NCBI GenBank assembly: GCA_035574315.1
Contig: DATLYW010000024.1
Location: 28,026-92,025 of the forward strand
From: Candidatus Zixiibacteriota bacterium
GTDB lineage: Bacteria > Desulfobacterota > Binatia > UBA9968
Direction of reading: 5' to 3'
Length of the DNA stretch: 64,000 nt
Within the stretch, counting starts at the first letter, position 1. Every line of letters begins with the position of its first letter. The notes under the pieces are model-generated. The model ran no database searches. It was given only the letters and a program-made list of their open reading frames with translations, and was not told where the DNA came from. Positions 27,096 to 37,332 of this stretch are shown one piece after another. A program made the position numbers and the translations under genes.

Positions 27096-29035
27096 TCGTC
27101 CTCTCCGCCGAGCGACACGACCTTGCGGAACAGCGCCTGCTCATAGGCGCGAATCCGGCCGTTCTCGGCCCACAACCTCCGGGGCGGCTCTTTCACCCAA
27201 CCGAAGAAGAGCGCCGCCTGACCGCCGAGCGTGGCGGCGACCTCCCGCGGGAAAAACGAATTGTGGAACAGGAGCTCGCGGAGCGGATCCTTGAAAGGGA
27301 GATCGCGCAGCTGGTTTTCCGCAGGTCGGGGACTCTCCTCCGCGCCGGCCGGGCTCTCGCGCGAAAACGCCAGCTCTCTGGTCCACGCGGTCCCCGGTGC
27401 GATCTCTCCCAGGAAGTGTCTCTGGCCGGGAAGAATCAGCCAGCAGTCGGTCAGTGTTCTCGAACCGCGGTGGTCGAGGCGAAGCTTGATCCTGTCGCCG
27501 GCGCGCTCGACACCGACGTAAACGGGAAACCGCTCGACGAACCGAAACCTCAACAGGCGATAATCCCATTCGCGCAGCGGAAATACCACCCGGTGAAAGC
27601 GCGTCCCCGGGTAAGAGACCAGTGAAGGCTCGTCGTGCGGCCGACTCCGGGCGCTGACCGGGAGGAGGTCCAGCCAGCCCGGGTCGACCCGCAGGTCGAA
27701 GTCCCGAGGCTGTGTGGAGAAGATTCCGACGTTCGATTGGGCCTCCGCATAGCCCTCGGCGATTTCGTCGAGCAGCGTTGCCGAAACCATCACTCCGTCC
27801 GGGATGTTGCCGCCGCGACCGAAGAAAAGATAGCCGCCGACGGAAGACGCCGCCGAAAAAAGGAACAAACCGGCGAGCGCGCGACCGAAACTCAGCTTTC
27901 GCCGTTGCCAGATCCACGGCGCGGAAAAGACCACGCCGGTATATCCGAGAAGGGCTGCAAAAAGAGCCCCCGAAGGAATGTAGGTGGAGATCAGGGTCGG
28001 ATTGAGGAACAACCTCAGGAAGACCGATTCGTCCCATACCGAGCGCGACCCCGCGACCCGCTCGGGAAGGGGCGCGAGCGCGCCCTTGAAAAGCTCCGTA
28101 AGGCCGTTCCAGCCCGCCAGCGGCGGCCGGCCGATATCGAGAGCGAGATAGACGATCTTCCCCTTGCCGCGATCCGCCTCGACGACAATCGGGCTGCCCT
28201 CCAGCTCCAGGATGGTCCTTCCCGCCACCGGCCTGGCTTCCTGGATCCAGAGCTCCTTGAGATCGGCGGCACCCGGCAGCTTGAGCGCGGCAGCGCCCGA
28301 TAGCTTCTTCAGCCCGCTGACTTTTACGGGCAGGAACCGATTCATCGCAGGCCCTTGGTAGAGGGCCGCATGAACGCTGGCGAGAATCAGCAGGCGCCCT
28401 CCCGCAGCGATCCAGGTCTCCAGCGCGTGGATCTGCTCCGGGGAAAGATCTTGCAGCGATTGGTCGTACACGATCAGGGTGGAAACGCCGAGCAGCGCCC
28501 GGGCCTCGGCGGGCACCTCCGAAATCGAAACCGAAACGAGTCGGCCCGCGCCGAGGGCGGTCGGGGGAATCCACGGGATGCGGCTGCCTTCGCTCAACAG
28601 CAACGCCAGCGGCGTCGGAGAGAAATGGCGCCGGAGATCGATTTCGCGGCCGGCCCGGACCCTGGCGGATGAGAAAGTGATGGTAAGCGGCCGGCTGACG
28701 AAGTCGGGATCGACGGTCAGCCGCACGCTCTTGCGCGCCTGCGGAGCGAGGAAAACCTGCTGGCGGTAATGGAACGGGTACGGGTTGCCGCCCCTCGGAG
28801 CGCCGCCGCGCCACACGCGGACATCGAGGTTGCCCTGGACCTCGGGACCGGTGTTCGTGAGATCGATCTGAACGGGAAAGGGTTGCCCGAGCCGAAAGAG
28901 CCCGCCGAACCCGATCCGGGATTCCAGGAGCACGTCCGCGCCGCCGGGACGCGCGGAAAATCCGCCCTGCACAAGCACGGCAAAAAGCAGGTATGCCGCG
29001 CGGCCGAGGGCGGCGTTTCGGGCCGAAGAAGGCAT
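27092..29035 (-). CDS. Exported/membrane protein with amidotransferase-like domain, first gene of the MoxR operon
   Basis: A 647-residue protein with a signal peptide (about residues 1-33). An Ig-like beta domain follows (FPVQIDLTNTGPEVQGNLDVRVW), then an alpha/beta domain similar to class-I glutamine amidotransferases without the catalytic Cys (STLIVYDQSLQDLSPEQIHALETWIAAGGRLLILA near 185-220). Membrane helices lie near 355-378 and 388-408, with a C-terminal beta-rich part. The same module appears in the triple-VWA protein of this operon. Its start is 40 nt after greA, so transcription may continue from the greA promoter. Confidence 0.7.
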   Translation of the reverse strand: MPSSARNAALGRAAYLLFAVLVQGGFSARPGGADVLLESRIGFGGLFRLGQPFPVQIDLTNTGPEVQGNLDVRVWRGGAPRGGNPYPFHYRQQVFLAPQARKSVRLTVDPDFVSRPLTITFSSARVRAGREIDLRRHFSPTPLALLLSEGSRIPWIPPTALGAGRLVSVSISEVPAEARALLGVSTLIVYDQSLQDLSPEQIHALETWIAAGGRLLILASVHAALYQGPAMNRFLPVKVSGLKKLSGAAALKLPGAADLKELWIQEARPVAGRTILELEGSPIVVEADRGKGKIVYLALDIGRPPLAGWNGLTELFKGALAPLPERVAGSRSVWDESVFLRLFLNPTLISTYIPSGALFAALLGYTGVVFSAPWIWQRRKLSFGRALAGLFLFSAASSVGGYLFFGRGGNIPDGVMVSATLLDEIAEGYAEAQSNVGIFSTQPRDFDLRVDPGWLDLLPVSARSRPHDEPSLVSYPGTRFHRVVFPLREWDYRLLRFRFVERFPVYVGVERAGDRIKLRLDHRGSRTLTDCWLILPGQRHFLGEIAPGTAWTRELAFSRESPAGAEESPRPAENQLRDLPFKDPLRELLFHNSFFPREVAATLGGQAALFFGWVKEPPRRLWAENGRIRAYEQALFRKVVSLGGEDE

Positions 29036-29075
29036 GCTCCCTCGGGGGATGCAGGGGCGCCTGCGCCGTCGGGCC

Positions 29076-29564
29076 TCAGTCGATGAACTCCAGGCTGAGA
29101 ATCTCGAAGGTTCGGATGCCCGTCGGCGTGCGAACCTGGACTTCGTCTCCTTCGCTCTTGCCGATCAGGGCGCGGGCCACCGGAGAGCTGATGGAGATCC
29201 TACCGTTTTTCGGTTCCGCTTCGTGATCGCCCACGATCTGATATACGACCTTTTCGCCGGTTTCGCCATCGACCAGAGACACCGTCGCGCCGAATACCAC
29301 CCGGTCTCCCGAGAGCTTCGAAACGTCGATCACCTGAGCGCGCGCCAGCTTGTCCTCGATCTCCCGAATCTGAACGTCGAGCAAGGACTGCCGTTCCTTG
29401 GCGGCGTGGAACTCGGCGTTCTCGGACAAGTCCCCGTGGCCCCGCGCGTCTTCGATCTCACGGACGATCCTCGGGCGCTCGATACTTTTCAACCGCTTCA
29501 ACTCCTCCAGCAGGAGCTGGTACCCTCGAGCGGTCATCGGAACACGGGTATCCTGCGTTGCCAT
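29076..29564 (-). CDS. greA: Transcription elongation factor GreA
   Basis: Cleaves backtracked RNA within RNA polymerase, 162 residues. The N-terminal coiled coil carries MTARGYQLLLEELKRLKSIERPRIVREIEDARGHGDLSENAEF; the acidic tip residues lie in HGDLSENAEF. The C-terminal FKBP-like domain has VVFGATVSLVDGETGE and ISISSPVARALIGKSEGDEV. An N-terminal extension of about 8 residues precedes the usual MT. It has its own promoter and a leader hairpin with a T-tract. Confidence 0.97.
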   Translation of the reverse strand: MATQDTRVPMTARGYQLLLEELKRLKSIERPRIVREIEDARGHGDLSENAEFHAAKERQSLLDVQIREIEDKLARAQVIDVSKLSGDRVVFGATVSLVDGETGEKVVYQIVGDHEAEPKNGRISISSPVARALIGKSEGDEVQVRTPTGIRTFEILSLEFID

Positions 29565-29581
29565 GATCGACGCTCCTCAAC

Positions 29582-29616
29582 AAAAATAAAAACCCCTCGG
29601 GAAATCTCCAGAGAGG
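29582..29616 (-). terminator. Terminator-like hairpin in the greA leader (candidate attenuator)
   Basis: On the minus strand, CCUCU (29616-29612) pairs with AGGGG (29597-29593), with an inner GGA/UCC stem, and is followed at once by UUUUUAUUUU (29592-29583). It stands between the greA promoter and the greA ribosome-binding site (GAGGAG), so some transcripts would end before greA. E. coli greA is known to have a leader terminator that yields short GraL RNAs; equivalence here is inference. Confidence 0.5.
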
Positions 29617-29661
29617 CTCTCAGTCGCCCGCTCGCCCCTGCCGGCGAGCCCAGACAGCGGA

Positions 29662-29689
29662 ATTTTACCATCGAATGGCGCGATTTCAA
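29662..29689 (-). promoter_or_regulatory. σ70 promoter for greA
   Basis: The minus strand reads TTGAAA (29689-29684), 16 nt, TAAAAT (29667-29662); both boxes match at 5/6. Predicted start near 29655 gives a leader of about 90 nt containing the attenuator-like hairpin and a second CTCGCC/GGCGAG hairpin. Confidence 0.65.
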
Positions 29690-29749
29690 CCCGAATTCCG
29701 CCGCGGGATTTCAAAGCCTTCGTGCTCCGGGACCGGCGGCACCGTTTCG

Positions 29750-30747
<998 letters not shown>

Positions 30748-30751
<4 letters not shown>

Positions 30752-31758
30752 AACTGCGCGGGAGCCCCTTCACCCGCCGAAGCAGTCTGGCTCTCCGGGA
30801 AATAGCACGCCGCCCAGTGGCCGGGCTCGGTCTCCGTGAGCGCTGGCTCGGCGGTGGCGCAGATCTCGGCCGCTTTGGGGCAGCGGTCACGAAAACGGCA
30901 GCCGCTCGGCAGATGCAACGGGCTCGGCACCACCCCGGGAATCGCGCGCAGGCGGCGTCGCTTGTCCGTGCCGCTCCCCGGAAGCGAGTTTAGCAGGCCG
31001 ACCGTGTAGGGATGCAAGGGGCGGCTGAAGATCGCCGCCGCGCGCGAGCGCTCCACGATCTTGCCCGCGTACATGATCGCCACGTCGTCCGCTTGTTCCG
31101 CGACCACCCCCAGATCGTGCGTGATCAACAATAGCGCCATGCCGATCTTCTGCTGCAGCTCCTTCATCAGCTCGAGGATCTGCGCCTGGATCGTCACGTC
31201 GAGCGCCGTGGTCGGCTCGTCCGCGATCAGCAGGCTGGGATTGCAGGAGAGCGCCATTGCGATCATGACCCTCTGCCGCATCCCCCCGCTCATCTGGTGC
31301 GGATAGTGATCCACCCGGGATTCGGGGTCGGCGATCTTCACCAGCCGCAGCATCTCGATCGTCTTTTTCCTCGCTTCCCTTTTCCCCAGCCCCTGGTGCA
31401 GGCGGATCGCCTCGCCGATCTGGTCGCCGACGGTGAACACCGGGTTGAGCGAGGTCATGGGCTCTTGAAAGATCATCGAGATTTCATTGCCGCGGATGCG
31501 GCGCATCTCCTCGTTGCTGAGCTTGAGGAGGTCACGTCCCTTGTAAAGAATCTCGCCGCCGACGATCCGTCCGGGCGGCGAAGCGATCAGGCGCATGATC
31601 GAAAGCGACGTCACGCTCTTGCCGCAGCCCGACTCCCCGACCAGCCCCAGCGTCCTGCCTTCCTCGATCTCGAAGCTGACGCCGTCGATCGCCCGCACCT
31701 CGCCCTCGGGAGTGAAAAAGGAAGTCTGCAGGTTCTTCACCTGAAGCAGCGCGGTCAC
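30748..31758 (-). CDS. Dipeptide/oligopeptide ABC transporter ATPase (DppD type), cluster 1
   Basis: A 336-residue ATP-binding protein with Walker [10 protein letters not shown] near residue 39, the [18 protein letters not shown]-loop region, signature [15 protein letters not shown] near 155, Walker [13 protein letters not shown] and H-loop LLITHDLG. The C-terminal module reads [15 protein letters not shown]. It is first in a two-gene operon with the DppF-type ATPase, behind a TTGACA promoter at 31806-31835, and divergent from an alpha/beta hydrolase. Confidence 0.94.
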
Positions 31759-31805
31759 GGCAATTCCGATCGGTCGAGCGGCTCTGCTGCCGCGAAGGTA
31801 CGCGG

Positions 31806-31835
31806 ATCTTACTTTCAGGTTGAAGTTATTGTCAA
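31806..31835 (-). promoter_or_regulatory. Candidate σ70 promoter for the cluster 1 ATPase operon
   Basis: The minus strand reads TTGACA (31835-31830, perfect), 18 nt, TAAGAT (31811-31806, 4/6), about 48 nt upstream of the DppD-type start, within the 110-bp divergent gap to the hydrolase gene. Confidence 0.5.
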
Positions 31836-31868
31836 GGTGAGGTAGAGGGAGCCGCAGCGGAGCCGGCC

Positions 31869-32963
31869 ATGGGACGCGTCAAAAGCCTGGACGAAATCAA
31901 AGCCGAAATCCGCTCCCAGACCGGGAAGAAGCGGGTCTTTCGCCGACTCCGGCCGCACGACGTGGAGCGGGTGGTGGAGAAGCTCACGAGCAAGGACCCG
32001 GAGCTGTGGGCCGAGCTGTGGGCGGGCGTGGCGCTGCGCTACGAGGAAGAGGGCGCCGAGCACGAGCGACACGGCCGGATCGACCGGGCGCGCGAGAGCT
32101 ATTTCCTCGCCTACGCTTACTACGCCGCCGGCCGTTATCCGGTTCCGCACACGCCCGGCAAGCTGCGCTGCTTTCACAAGAGCCTGGAGCTCTACGAAAA
32201 AGCCGGCCGTTACTTCGATCCGCCGCTCGAGCGTGTCGAGGTCCCGTACGGCGGCGGGAAAATCCCTGCCTATCTCCGGTTGAAGCGCGGCGGCGAGCGG
32301 CGGCCCACGATCGTCAACTTCGGTGGCATCGACGGCTTCAAGGCCGAGGCCTACGAGTACGAGGAAGCGATGCACGCCGCCGGCCTGAACACCTGCGCGA
32401 TCGACATGCCGGGCACGGGAGAGTCCCCGATCAAGGCGACACCCGAAGGCGAATCCCTGTTCAGCGCCGTCATCGACTATCTCGAGCGCCGTCCGGAGGT
32501 GGATCCCGCGCGCCTCGCGATGGTCGGGCGCAGCTTCGGCGGCTATTGGGCGGCGAAAATGGCGTTCGTCGAGGCCGAACGTCTGCGTGCGGCGGTCGTC
32601 TGGGGCGGCGGCGTCCACTATTTTTTCCAGGAAGAGTGGCTGCGCCGGTCGACCAACGCCGAAAGCTATCTCATGGACCACGACGTCGCCCGCTGCATGG
32701 CTTTCGGCGTCGGCACAATCGACGAGCTCGCCCGCATCTTTCCATCGATGTCCCTGAAAACGCAGGGCTGGCTCGATAAGCCCTCGTGCGCGATGCTGGT
32801 GGTCAACGGCAAGGATGACCTCCAGACCCCGATCGACGATCTCTACATCCTCCTGGAGCACGGGAGCCCGAAGTCCGCACGGGTCTTCCCGGGCGGCCAC
32901 ATGGGGCAGACGCCGGAAACCCTGCCGACCATCCTCGGGTGGCTGCGGCGCGAGCTCCGCTGA
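31869..32963 (+). CDS. Alpha/beta hydrolase, FrsA/dihydropseudooxynicotine-hydrolase-like (paralogue A)
   Basis: A 364-residue esterase/hydrolase. Residues 1-115 form a helical cap-like N-domain ([24 protein letters not shown]... [18 protein letters not shown]). The catalytic part follows, with DMPGTGESP near 180 and nucleophile elbow GRSFGG near residue 220; an Asp in NGKDDLQTP and a His in FPGGHMGQ complete the triad. It is about as long as, and has the same architecture as, the hydrolase at 35067-36203, and both keep the FQEEWLR and LLEHGSPK segments. The substrate may be a carboxylic or C-C-linked ketone compound; this is inference. Confidence 0.85.
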   Translation: MGRVKSLDEIKAEIRSQTGKKRVFRRLRPHDVERVVEKLTSKDPELWAELWAGVALRYEEEGAEHERHGRIDRARESYFLAYAYYAAGRYPVPHTPGKLRCFHKSLELYEKAGRYFDPPLERVEVPYGGGKIPAYLRLKRGGERRPTIVNFGGIDGFKAEAYEYEEAMHAAGLNTCAIDMPGTGESPIKATPEGESLFSAVIDYLERRPEVDPARLAMVGRSFGGYWAAKMAFVEAERLRAAVVWGGGVHYFFQEEWLRRSTNAESYLMDHDVARCMAFGVGTIDELARIFPSMSLKTQGWLDKPSCAMLVVNGKDDLQTPIDDLYILLEHGSPKSARVFPGGHMGQTPETLPTILGWLRRELR

Positions 32964-33043
32964 ACTTGCCCTCCGCATCGCGGCCGGCCGCCGGACGCCG
33001 CCCGCGATGGCAATCTCCGCCGGCGTCCGCTAGTCTGGTGACG

Positions 33044-34279
33044 ATGCGTTCCTGGCGCTTCCCGGCGGCGGTGGCATCGGCGCTGTTCTTTCTTTCGGTT
33101 CTTCTCGCCGCCTTTCTCGCGATCGATGACCGATCGGTGCTCGAACGCCCGCCGGAAATCACCCCGGACAGTATCGAGAGGGCCACGCGCACCCTGGAGG
33201 AGAACGACCCTCGCGGCGTCGCCCCCGGAACCGTGCGCAGGCTGACCATCCTGCAGCAGGACCTCGATCTCGCCGCCGACTACATCGCGCACCAGTTCGC
33301 GCGCGGCGGCGCCCGCATCATGCTTTCCGCCGGCCGGATCTCGATCGAGGCGAGCGTCACCCTGCCGGAAAACCCCCTCGGAAGGTTCGTCAACATCAGG
33401 GCGGTGCTGACCGGAGACGGCGGCCCGCCGGTCTTCGACCGCCTGCGGGTCGGGCGCCTGCCGGTACCGGTGTGGCTCGCCAATCGCCTGCTCGCCCGCG
33501 TGCTGGCGGAATTCGGCATCACCCGCGACGTCGTGCGCGGAATCGACATCGGCGGCGATCGACTCGTTGTCAGCTACAGCTGGCAGCCGCATCTGCCGGA
33601 CAAGCTTCGCTCCGCCCTGCTTTCCGGCGAAGAACAGCGGCGATTGCGCGCCTACCAGGATCGGCTCGCCGAGCTGACGCGCGCTTCGCCTCCGCGCCCC
33701 GTGGCGGCCGTCGATTTGCTCGTTCCCCTCTTCCAGCTGGCTCATGAGCGGTCACGGGCGGCAGAGCCGATCGCGGAGAACCGTGCCGCGCTCCTGGTCC
33801 TCGCGATGTACGCCAATGACCGCCCGCTTCAGGAAATCGCCCCGGCGGCGCGCCGCTGGCGCCGTCCCGTGCCGCGCGAGGTGAGGCTTGCCGGCCGCGC
33901 CGACCTCGCCAAGCACTTCCTGGTCTCCGGCGCGCTGGCGGCGAGCGCCGGAACCCCGCTGGCCGACGCCGTCGGTCTTTACAAGGAGCTCGGCGATTCG
34001 CGCGGCGGCAGCGGCTTCTCCTTCTATGATCTCGCCGCCGACCGCGCGGGCGCCCGGTTCGGCGAGCGCGCCGCGGATTCCGCGACCGCGCGGGCGTTGC
34101 AGCGGCGCCTGAGCGCGGGCGTGCTCGAAGGCGACCTCATGCCTGAGGCCGGGGACCTGCCCGAATTCCTGCCCGAGGCCGAGTTCAAGCGCCGCTTCGG
34201 CGGCGTCGGCGATCCGCGCTACGAGACCATGATGGCCGAGATTGAACGCCGGATCGCGAACCTCGCGCTCTACCGTTAG
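33044..34279 (+). CDS. Hypothetical membrane-anchored protein
   Basis: 411 residues from the ATG at 33044, which opens with a membrane anchor or uncleaved signal (residues about 5-28, FPAAVASALFFLSVLLAAFLA). The soluble part is mixed alpha/beta: an Ig- or SRPBCC-like strand region (RIMLSAGRISIEASVTLPENPLGRFVNI) and helical C-terminal half with KHFLVSGALAASAG and GSGFSFYDLAADRAG. No catalytic motif was recognised. Only a weak ribosome-binding site is seen. It lies 80 nt after hydrolase A and may be co-transcribed. Function unknown. Confidence 0.65.
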   Translation: MRSWRFPAAVASALFFLSVLLAAFLAIDDRSVLERPPEITPDSIERATRTLEENDPRGVAPGTVRRLTILQQDLDLAADYIAHQFARGGARIMLSAGRISIEASVTLPENPLGRFVNIRAVLTGDGGPPVFDRLRVGRLPVPVWLANRLLARVLAEFGITRDVVRGIDIGGDRLVVSYSWQPHLPDKLRSALLSGEEQRRLRAYQDRLAELTRASPPRPVAAVDLLVPLFQLAHERSRAAEPIAENRAALLVLAMYANDRPLQEIAPAARRWRRPVPREVRLAGRADLAKHFLVSGALAASAGTPLADAVGLYKELGDSRGGSGFSFYDLAADRAGARFGERAADSATARALQRRLSAGVLEGDLMPEAGDLPEFLPEAEFKRRFGGVGDPRYETMMAEIERRIANLALYR

Positions 34280-34506
34280 CACTGTTCCCTATCTTTCTTT
34301 TTCGTGGACGTCCGCCTGCCGGCATTGGCAGCCAGACATCCGTCGAAAGGCGCCGAGACCTGCCGCCGCGATGGGGAAGACTGCTGCGCCCCGTACGAGG
34401 AGTACGCGCCGGGAGGCCTCCCGGTCCTGCCGCTTCGCGGCGCGACCGTTCAAAGTGGCAAGGCGGGACCAGAGGCCCGGAAGCAGGCAACAGAATATTT
34501 TACGGC

Positions 34507-35055
34507 TCAGATCTTGAGATCGTCGGGCGGAGCGACCGACGCGATGTCGAAAGCATTGAGCGTGCAGGCGAGCATCGCATAGTAACCGACGGTCGCCGTC
34601 AGCTCGACGAGACCGCGCTCCCCGAACCGGCCGTAGAGCGCCTGAAACGTCGCCTCGCTGACTCTGTGCGTGCGCAGCAGCTCCTGAACGAAGCTGATGA
34701 TCTGGGCGTCCTCCGAGGAGTAGTGCTCGGGGCCGCGGCGCTGGTGAATGGCGCGGATCGTGGCCAGCGGGATACCGGCGTTTTGCGCATGGGTCACGTG
34801 CGCAGCCCACTCGTGCTTGCATTCGAGCTCGCGCGACGCAGCCAGGGCCGCCAGCTCGATGACTTTGCGGTCGAGGGTCGATTCGAACCGGACATAGCTC
34901 CCGAGGTGAGCCGTTCGGGCCGCCAGCTCGGGACTGTGCAGCAGCGCGAGAAACGGTCCGCCGACGCGGCCGCGACTCTGCGCGATCGAGTCGTAGATGC
35001 TCTGGTACGGAGGTTCCAGGTCCTGTTTTCGGTCGATCGTTGCGATTCTGGCCAT
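34507..35055 (-). CDS. Carboxymuconolactone decarboxylase/AhpD-like protein
   Basis: 182 residues from ATG 35055, chosen because AGGAG stands 6 nt upstream; ATG 35070, which overlaps the hydrolase stop, is also possible. The CMD core is recognisable by ALAASRELECKHEWAAHVTHAQNAGI: the conserved Glu, Cys and His positions occur, but only one Cys of the CxxC of peroxidase-type AhpD proteins. A C-terminal LVELTATVGYYAMLACTLNAF helix completes the fold. It is translationally close to the second hydrolase, suggesting one catabolic unit. Confidence 0.87.
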   Translation of the reverse strand: MARIATIDRKQDLEPPYQSIYDSIAQSRGRVGGPFLALLHSPELAARTAHLGSYVRFESTLDRKVIELAALAASRELECKHEWAAHVTHAQNAGIPLATIRAIHQRRGPEHYSSEDAQIISFVQELLRTHRVSEATFQALYGRFGERGLVELTATVGYYAMLACTLNAFDIASVAPPDDLKI

Positions 35056-35066
35056 GCGTGCTCCTG

Positions 35067-36203
35067 TCATCGCGCAAGCCGCTGCTTGAGCCACTCGGTC
35101 ACGATGCGTTGAACCTCGTCGTTGCGCTGGGCCGGCTTGCGTCCCATGTGTCCGGCTCCGGGGATGATGCGCACGTCCTTGGGGCTGCCGTGTTCCAGGA
35201 GAAGATAGATGTCCTCTACCGGATGCTGATCGTCCTCCTTGCCGTTGATGCAGAGCAGCGGCGCGGAAGGGCGATCGAGGATTCCCTGCGCCAGCAACGA
35301 AAGGCCCGGCGCGATTCGCAGGACCTCCTCCAGCGTGGCCGCCCGGAAGACGTACGCCCGCGCCTCCAGCAAGCTCGCCGGCCCCATCAGATACTGCGAC
35401 GCTTTGACCGTGAGCGCGGGGCGCAGCCATTCCTCCTGAAAGGTGAGGTGGCACCCCGCGCCCCAGTTGACCGCGCCGCGCAACCGACCGGCTTCCACGT
35501 AGGCGAGCTTGGTCGCCCAGTAACCCCCGAAGCTCCCGCCCATGACGGCGACGCGGCGCCCGTCGATGTCGCTGCGGGTCTCGAGGTAGTCGAGGGCGGC
35601 GGAAAATGTCCTCTCGGCCCGAGGATCCTGACCCAGGCACGGGTTTTCTCCGGTGCCGGGCATGTCGATCGTAAACGTCGCCAGCCCCGCCTTGTGCAGC
35701 ATCTCGCTGTTACTGCGCCGATCTTCCTTCCAGCCGTCCACCCCGCCCCAATGCATGACCACGGGCGGCCGATCGAGTCCGCCCGGGACCTGCAGGTAAC
35801 CGACGACCTTTTTGCCCTCGAACGGGATTTCCACCCGCTCGGCGGGCGGATCGAGGCAAGGGGCCGCGCGGAGAAAGCAGCGAAGCGCGCTTCGGTAGCA
35901 ATTCATCTTCTCGGGGCTTCCCGGGACAGGGTAACGGCCGATGCGGTAGTACTCGTACGCCTGGTAGAAAGCCGCGCCCGCCCGCCCGGGGTTTCCGAGC
36001 TTCTCCTGTTCCTCTCCGAGGCTTTCGTAGTGCCGCCCGAGCCTTGCCCATTCCCGACCCCACAGATCGGGATCGAGGCTTTCCAGCCGCTCGAGCACGG
36101 ACGCGACATCGTCCGGCTTGGCTCTTTCGAAGGGATTGATCCTTCCCGCCCGCCGCCGGATCTCCGCCTTGACCGCTTCGAGGCTCCGGCCTGTCGTTTC
36201 CAT
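35067..36203 (-). CDS. Alpha/beta hydrolase, FrsA-like (paralogue B)
   Basis: A 378-residue hydrolase paralogous to that at 31869-32963. The helical N-domain (KPDDVASVLERLESLDPDLWGREW... AAFYQAYEYYRIGRYPVPGSP) precedes the catalytic domain with DMPGTGENP near 185 and nucleophile motif GGSFGG near 225. The Asp in NGKEDDQHP and the His in GAGHMGR complete the triad. It is encoded between a CMD-like gene and a complete Dpp-type transporter, suggesting it acts on the imported ligand. This link is inference from gene order. Confidence 0.86.
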   Translation of the reverse strand: METTGRSLEAVKAEIRRRAGRINPFERAKPDDVASVLERLESLDPDLWGREWARLGRHYESLGEEQEKLGNPGRAGAAFYQAYEYYRIGRYPVPGSPEKMNCYRSALRCFLRAAPCLDPPAERVEIPFEGKKVVGYLQVPGGLDRPPVVMHWGGVDGWKEDRRSNSEMLHKAGLATFTIDMPGTGENPCLGQDPRAERTFSAALDYLETRSDIDGRRVAVMGGSFGGYWATKLAYVEAGRLRGAVNWGAGCHLTFQEEWLRPALTVKASQYLMGPASLLEARAYVFRAATLEEVLRIAPGLSLLAQGILDRPSAPLLCINGKEDDQHPVEDIYLLLEHGSPKDVRIIPGAGHMGRKPAQRNDEVQRIVTEWLKQRLAR

Positions 36204-36263
36204 GGTCTGCGAGTCGATTAACAGAAAGGAGGCTTTCGGCGCAAGAGCCCAGAGCTTCGCGCC

Positions 36264-37283
36264 TCAACGGTACAGCCAGCACAGCACGAAATGGCCGGGC
36301 TTCGGCTCGAGCTCCCGCGGCTCCTCGACATCACACAGCCCTTTAACGAGCTCGGGACAACGCGGGTGAAATCGGCAGGCGGCCGGCGGCCGCATCAGGC
36401 TGGGGGGCTCTCCCGGGGGAAGCTCCTTCAAGACCGCCGCGTTGCGCGGATCGGGATCGGGGATCGCTGCGAGCAAGGCGCGCGTGTAGGGATGAAGCGG
36501 GTCGTGAACCAGCTCGCGCGCTTCGGCCTTTTCGACGATCTTCCCCGCGTACATCACGAACACGCGCTCCGAAAAGTGACGCACCGACGACAGATCGTGG
36601 GTGATGTAGATGACGGCCAGATTGTGGGCGCGCTGGATGTTGCGCAGCAGCTGGAGGATCTCGACCCGCACCGAGGCGTCGAGCATCGAGACGGGTTCGT
36701 CGGCGACCAGCAGCTTGGGCCGCAGAATCATCGCCCGGGCGATCACCACCCGCTGCTGCTGGCCGCCGCTCAGCATATGGGGAAATTTCGGCAGAAAATC
36801 GTCCGGCGGTATGAGCCGGACCTCTTGCAGGACCTCGCGGATCCGCTCCTCCCTTGCCGGCTTGCTCCCGGCGCGGTTGACAATCAGCGGCTCCAGCAGG
36901 ATGCGCCGGACGTTCATGAACGGCGGCAGCGCCCCGTAGGGATCCTGCTGGACGTAGCCCACCTGCGAGCGATACCAGCGCAGCGCGTCGCCGTCGGCCT
37001 CCGCCAGGTTTCTCCCCTCGAAGGTCACCTCGCCCTGGCGCGGCCGATACAGCCCGAGGATCGTCTTCGCGAGGCTGCTCTTGCCGCAGCCGCTCTCCCC
37101 CACGATGGCGACCGCTTCGCCGCGCCTGAGATCGAAGCTCACGCCGTCCACCGCACGCACCACTCCGGCCCGCCCGAATACCCATCGGCGGAGCTCGAAC
37201 TCCGTGCGCAGGTTTCGTACGCGCAGCAGCGTGGCGTCACGCGCCTCCGGCTCGGCATCCCGTTCGGTCAGTTCGGCCTTCAT
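36264..37283 (-). CDS. Oligopeptide-type ABC transporter ATPase (DppF type), cluster 2
   Basis: A 339-residue ATP-binding protein with Walker [10 protein letters not shown] near residue 62, the QQDPYGALPPFMNV Q-loop segment, signature LSGGQQQRVVIARAM near 168, Walker B LLVADEPVSMLD near 190 and an H-loop YITHDLSS. The C-terminal oligopeptide module is ACRFHPRCP. The Walker B loop carries MLD instead of the commoner SLD/ALD. Last gene in a five-gene transporter operon, 49 nt after its partner. Confidence 0.93.
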   Translation of the reverse strand: MKAELTERDAEPEARDATLLRVRNLRTEFELRRWVFGRAGVVRAVDGVSFDLRRGEAVAIVGESGCGKSSLAKTILGLYRPRQGEVTFEGRNLAEADGDALRWYRSQVGYVQQDPYGALPPFMNVRRILLEPLIVNRAGSKPAREERIREVLQEVRLIPPDDFLPKFPHMLSGGQQQRVVIARAMILRPKLLVADEPVSMLDASVRVEILQLLRNIQRAHNLAVIYITHDLSSVRHFSERVFVMYAGKIVEKAEARELVHDPLHPYTRALLAAIPDPDPRNAAVLKELPPGEPPSLMRPPAACRFHPRCPELVKGLCDVEEPRELEPKPGHFVLCWLYR

Positions 37284-37332
37284 CTCCGTTCCATGCCCGC
37301 GGCTTCGAGAGCGCCGCTACCCTTCCCTTTGG

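Noticed and set aside
31869..36203. Hydrolase pair as an insertion-mediated duplication
   Set aside because: The two proteins share architecture but have diverged strongly and lie in opposite orientation without flanking repeats; old paralogy is more likely.
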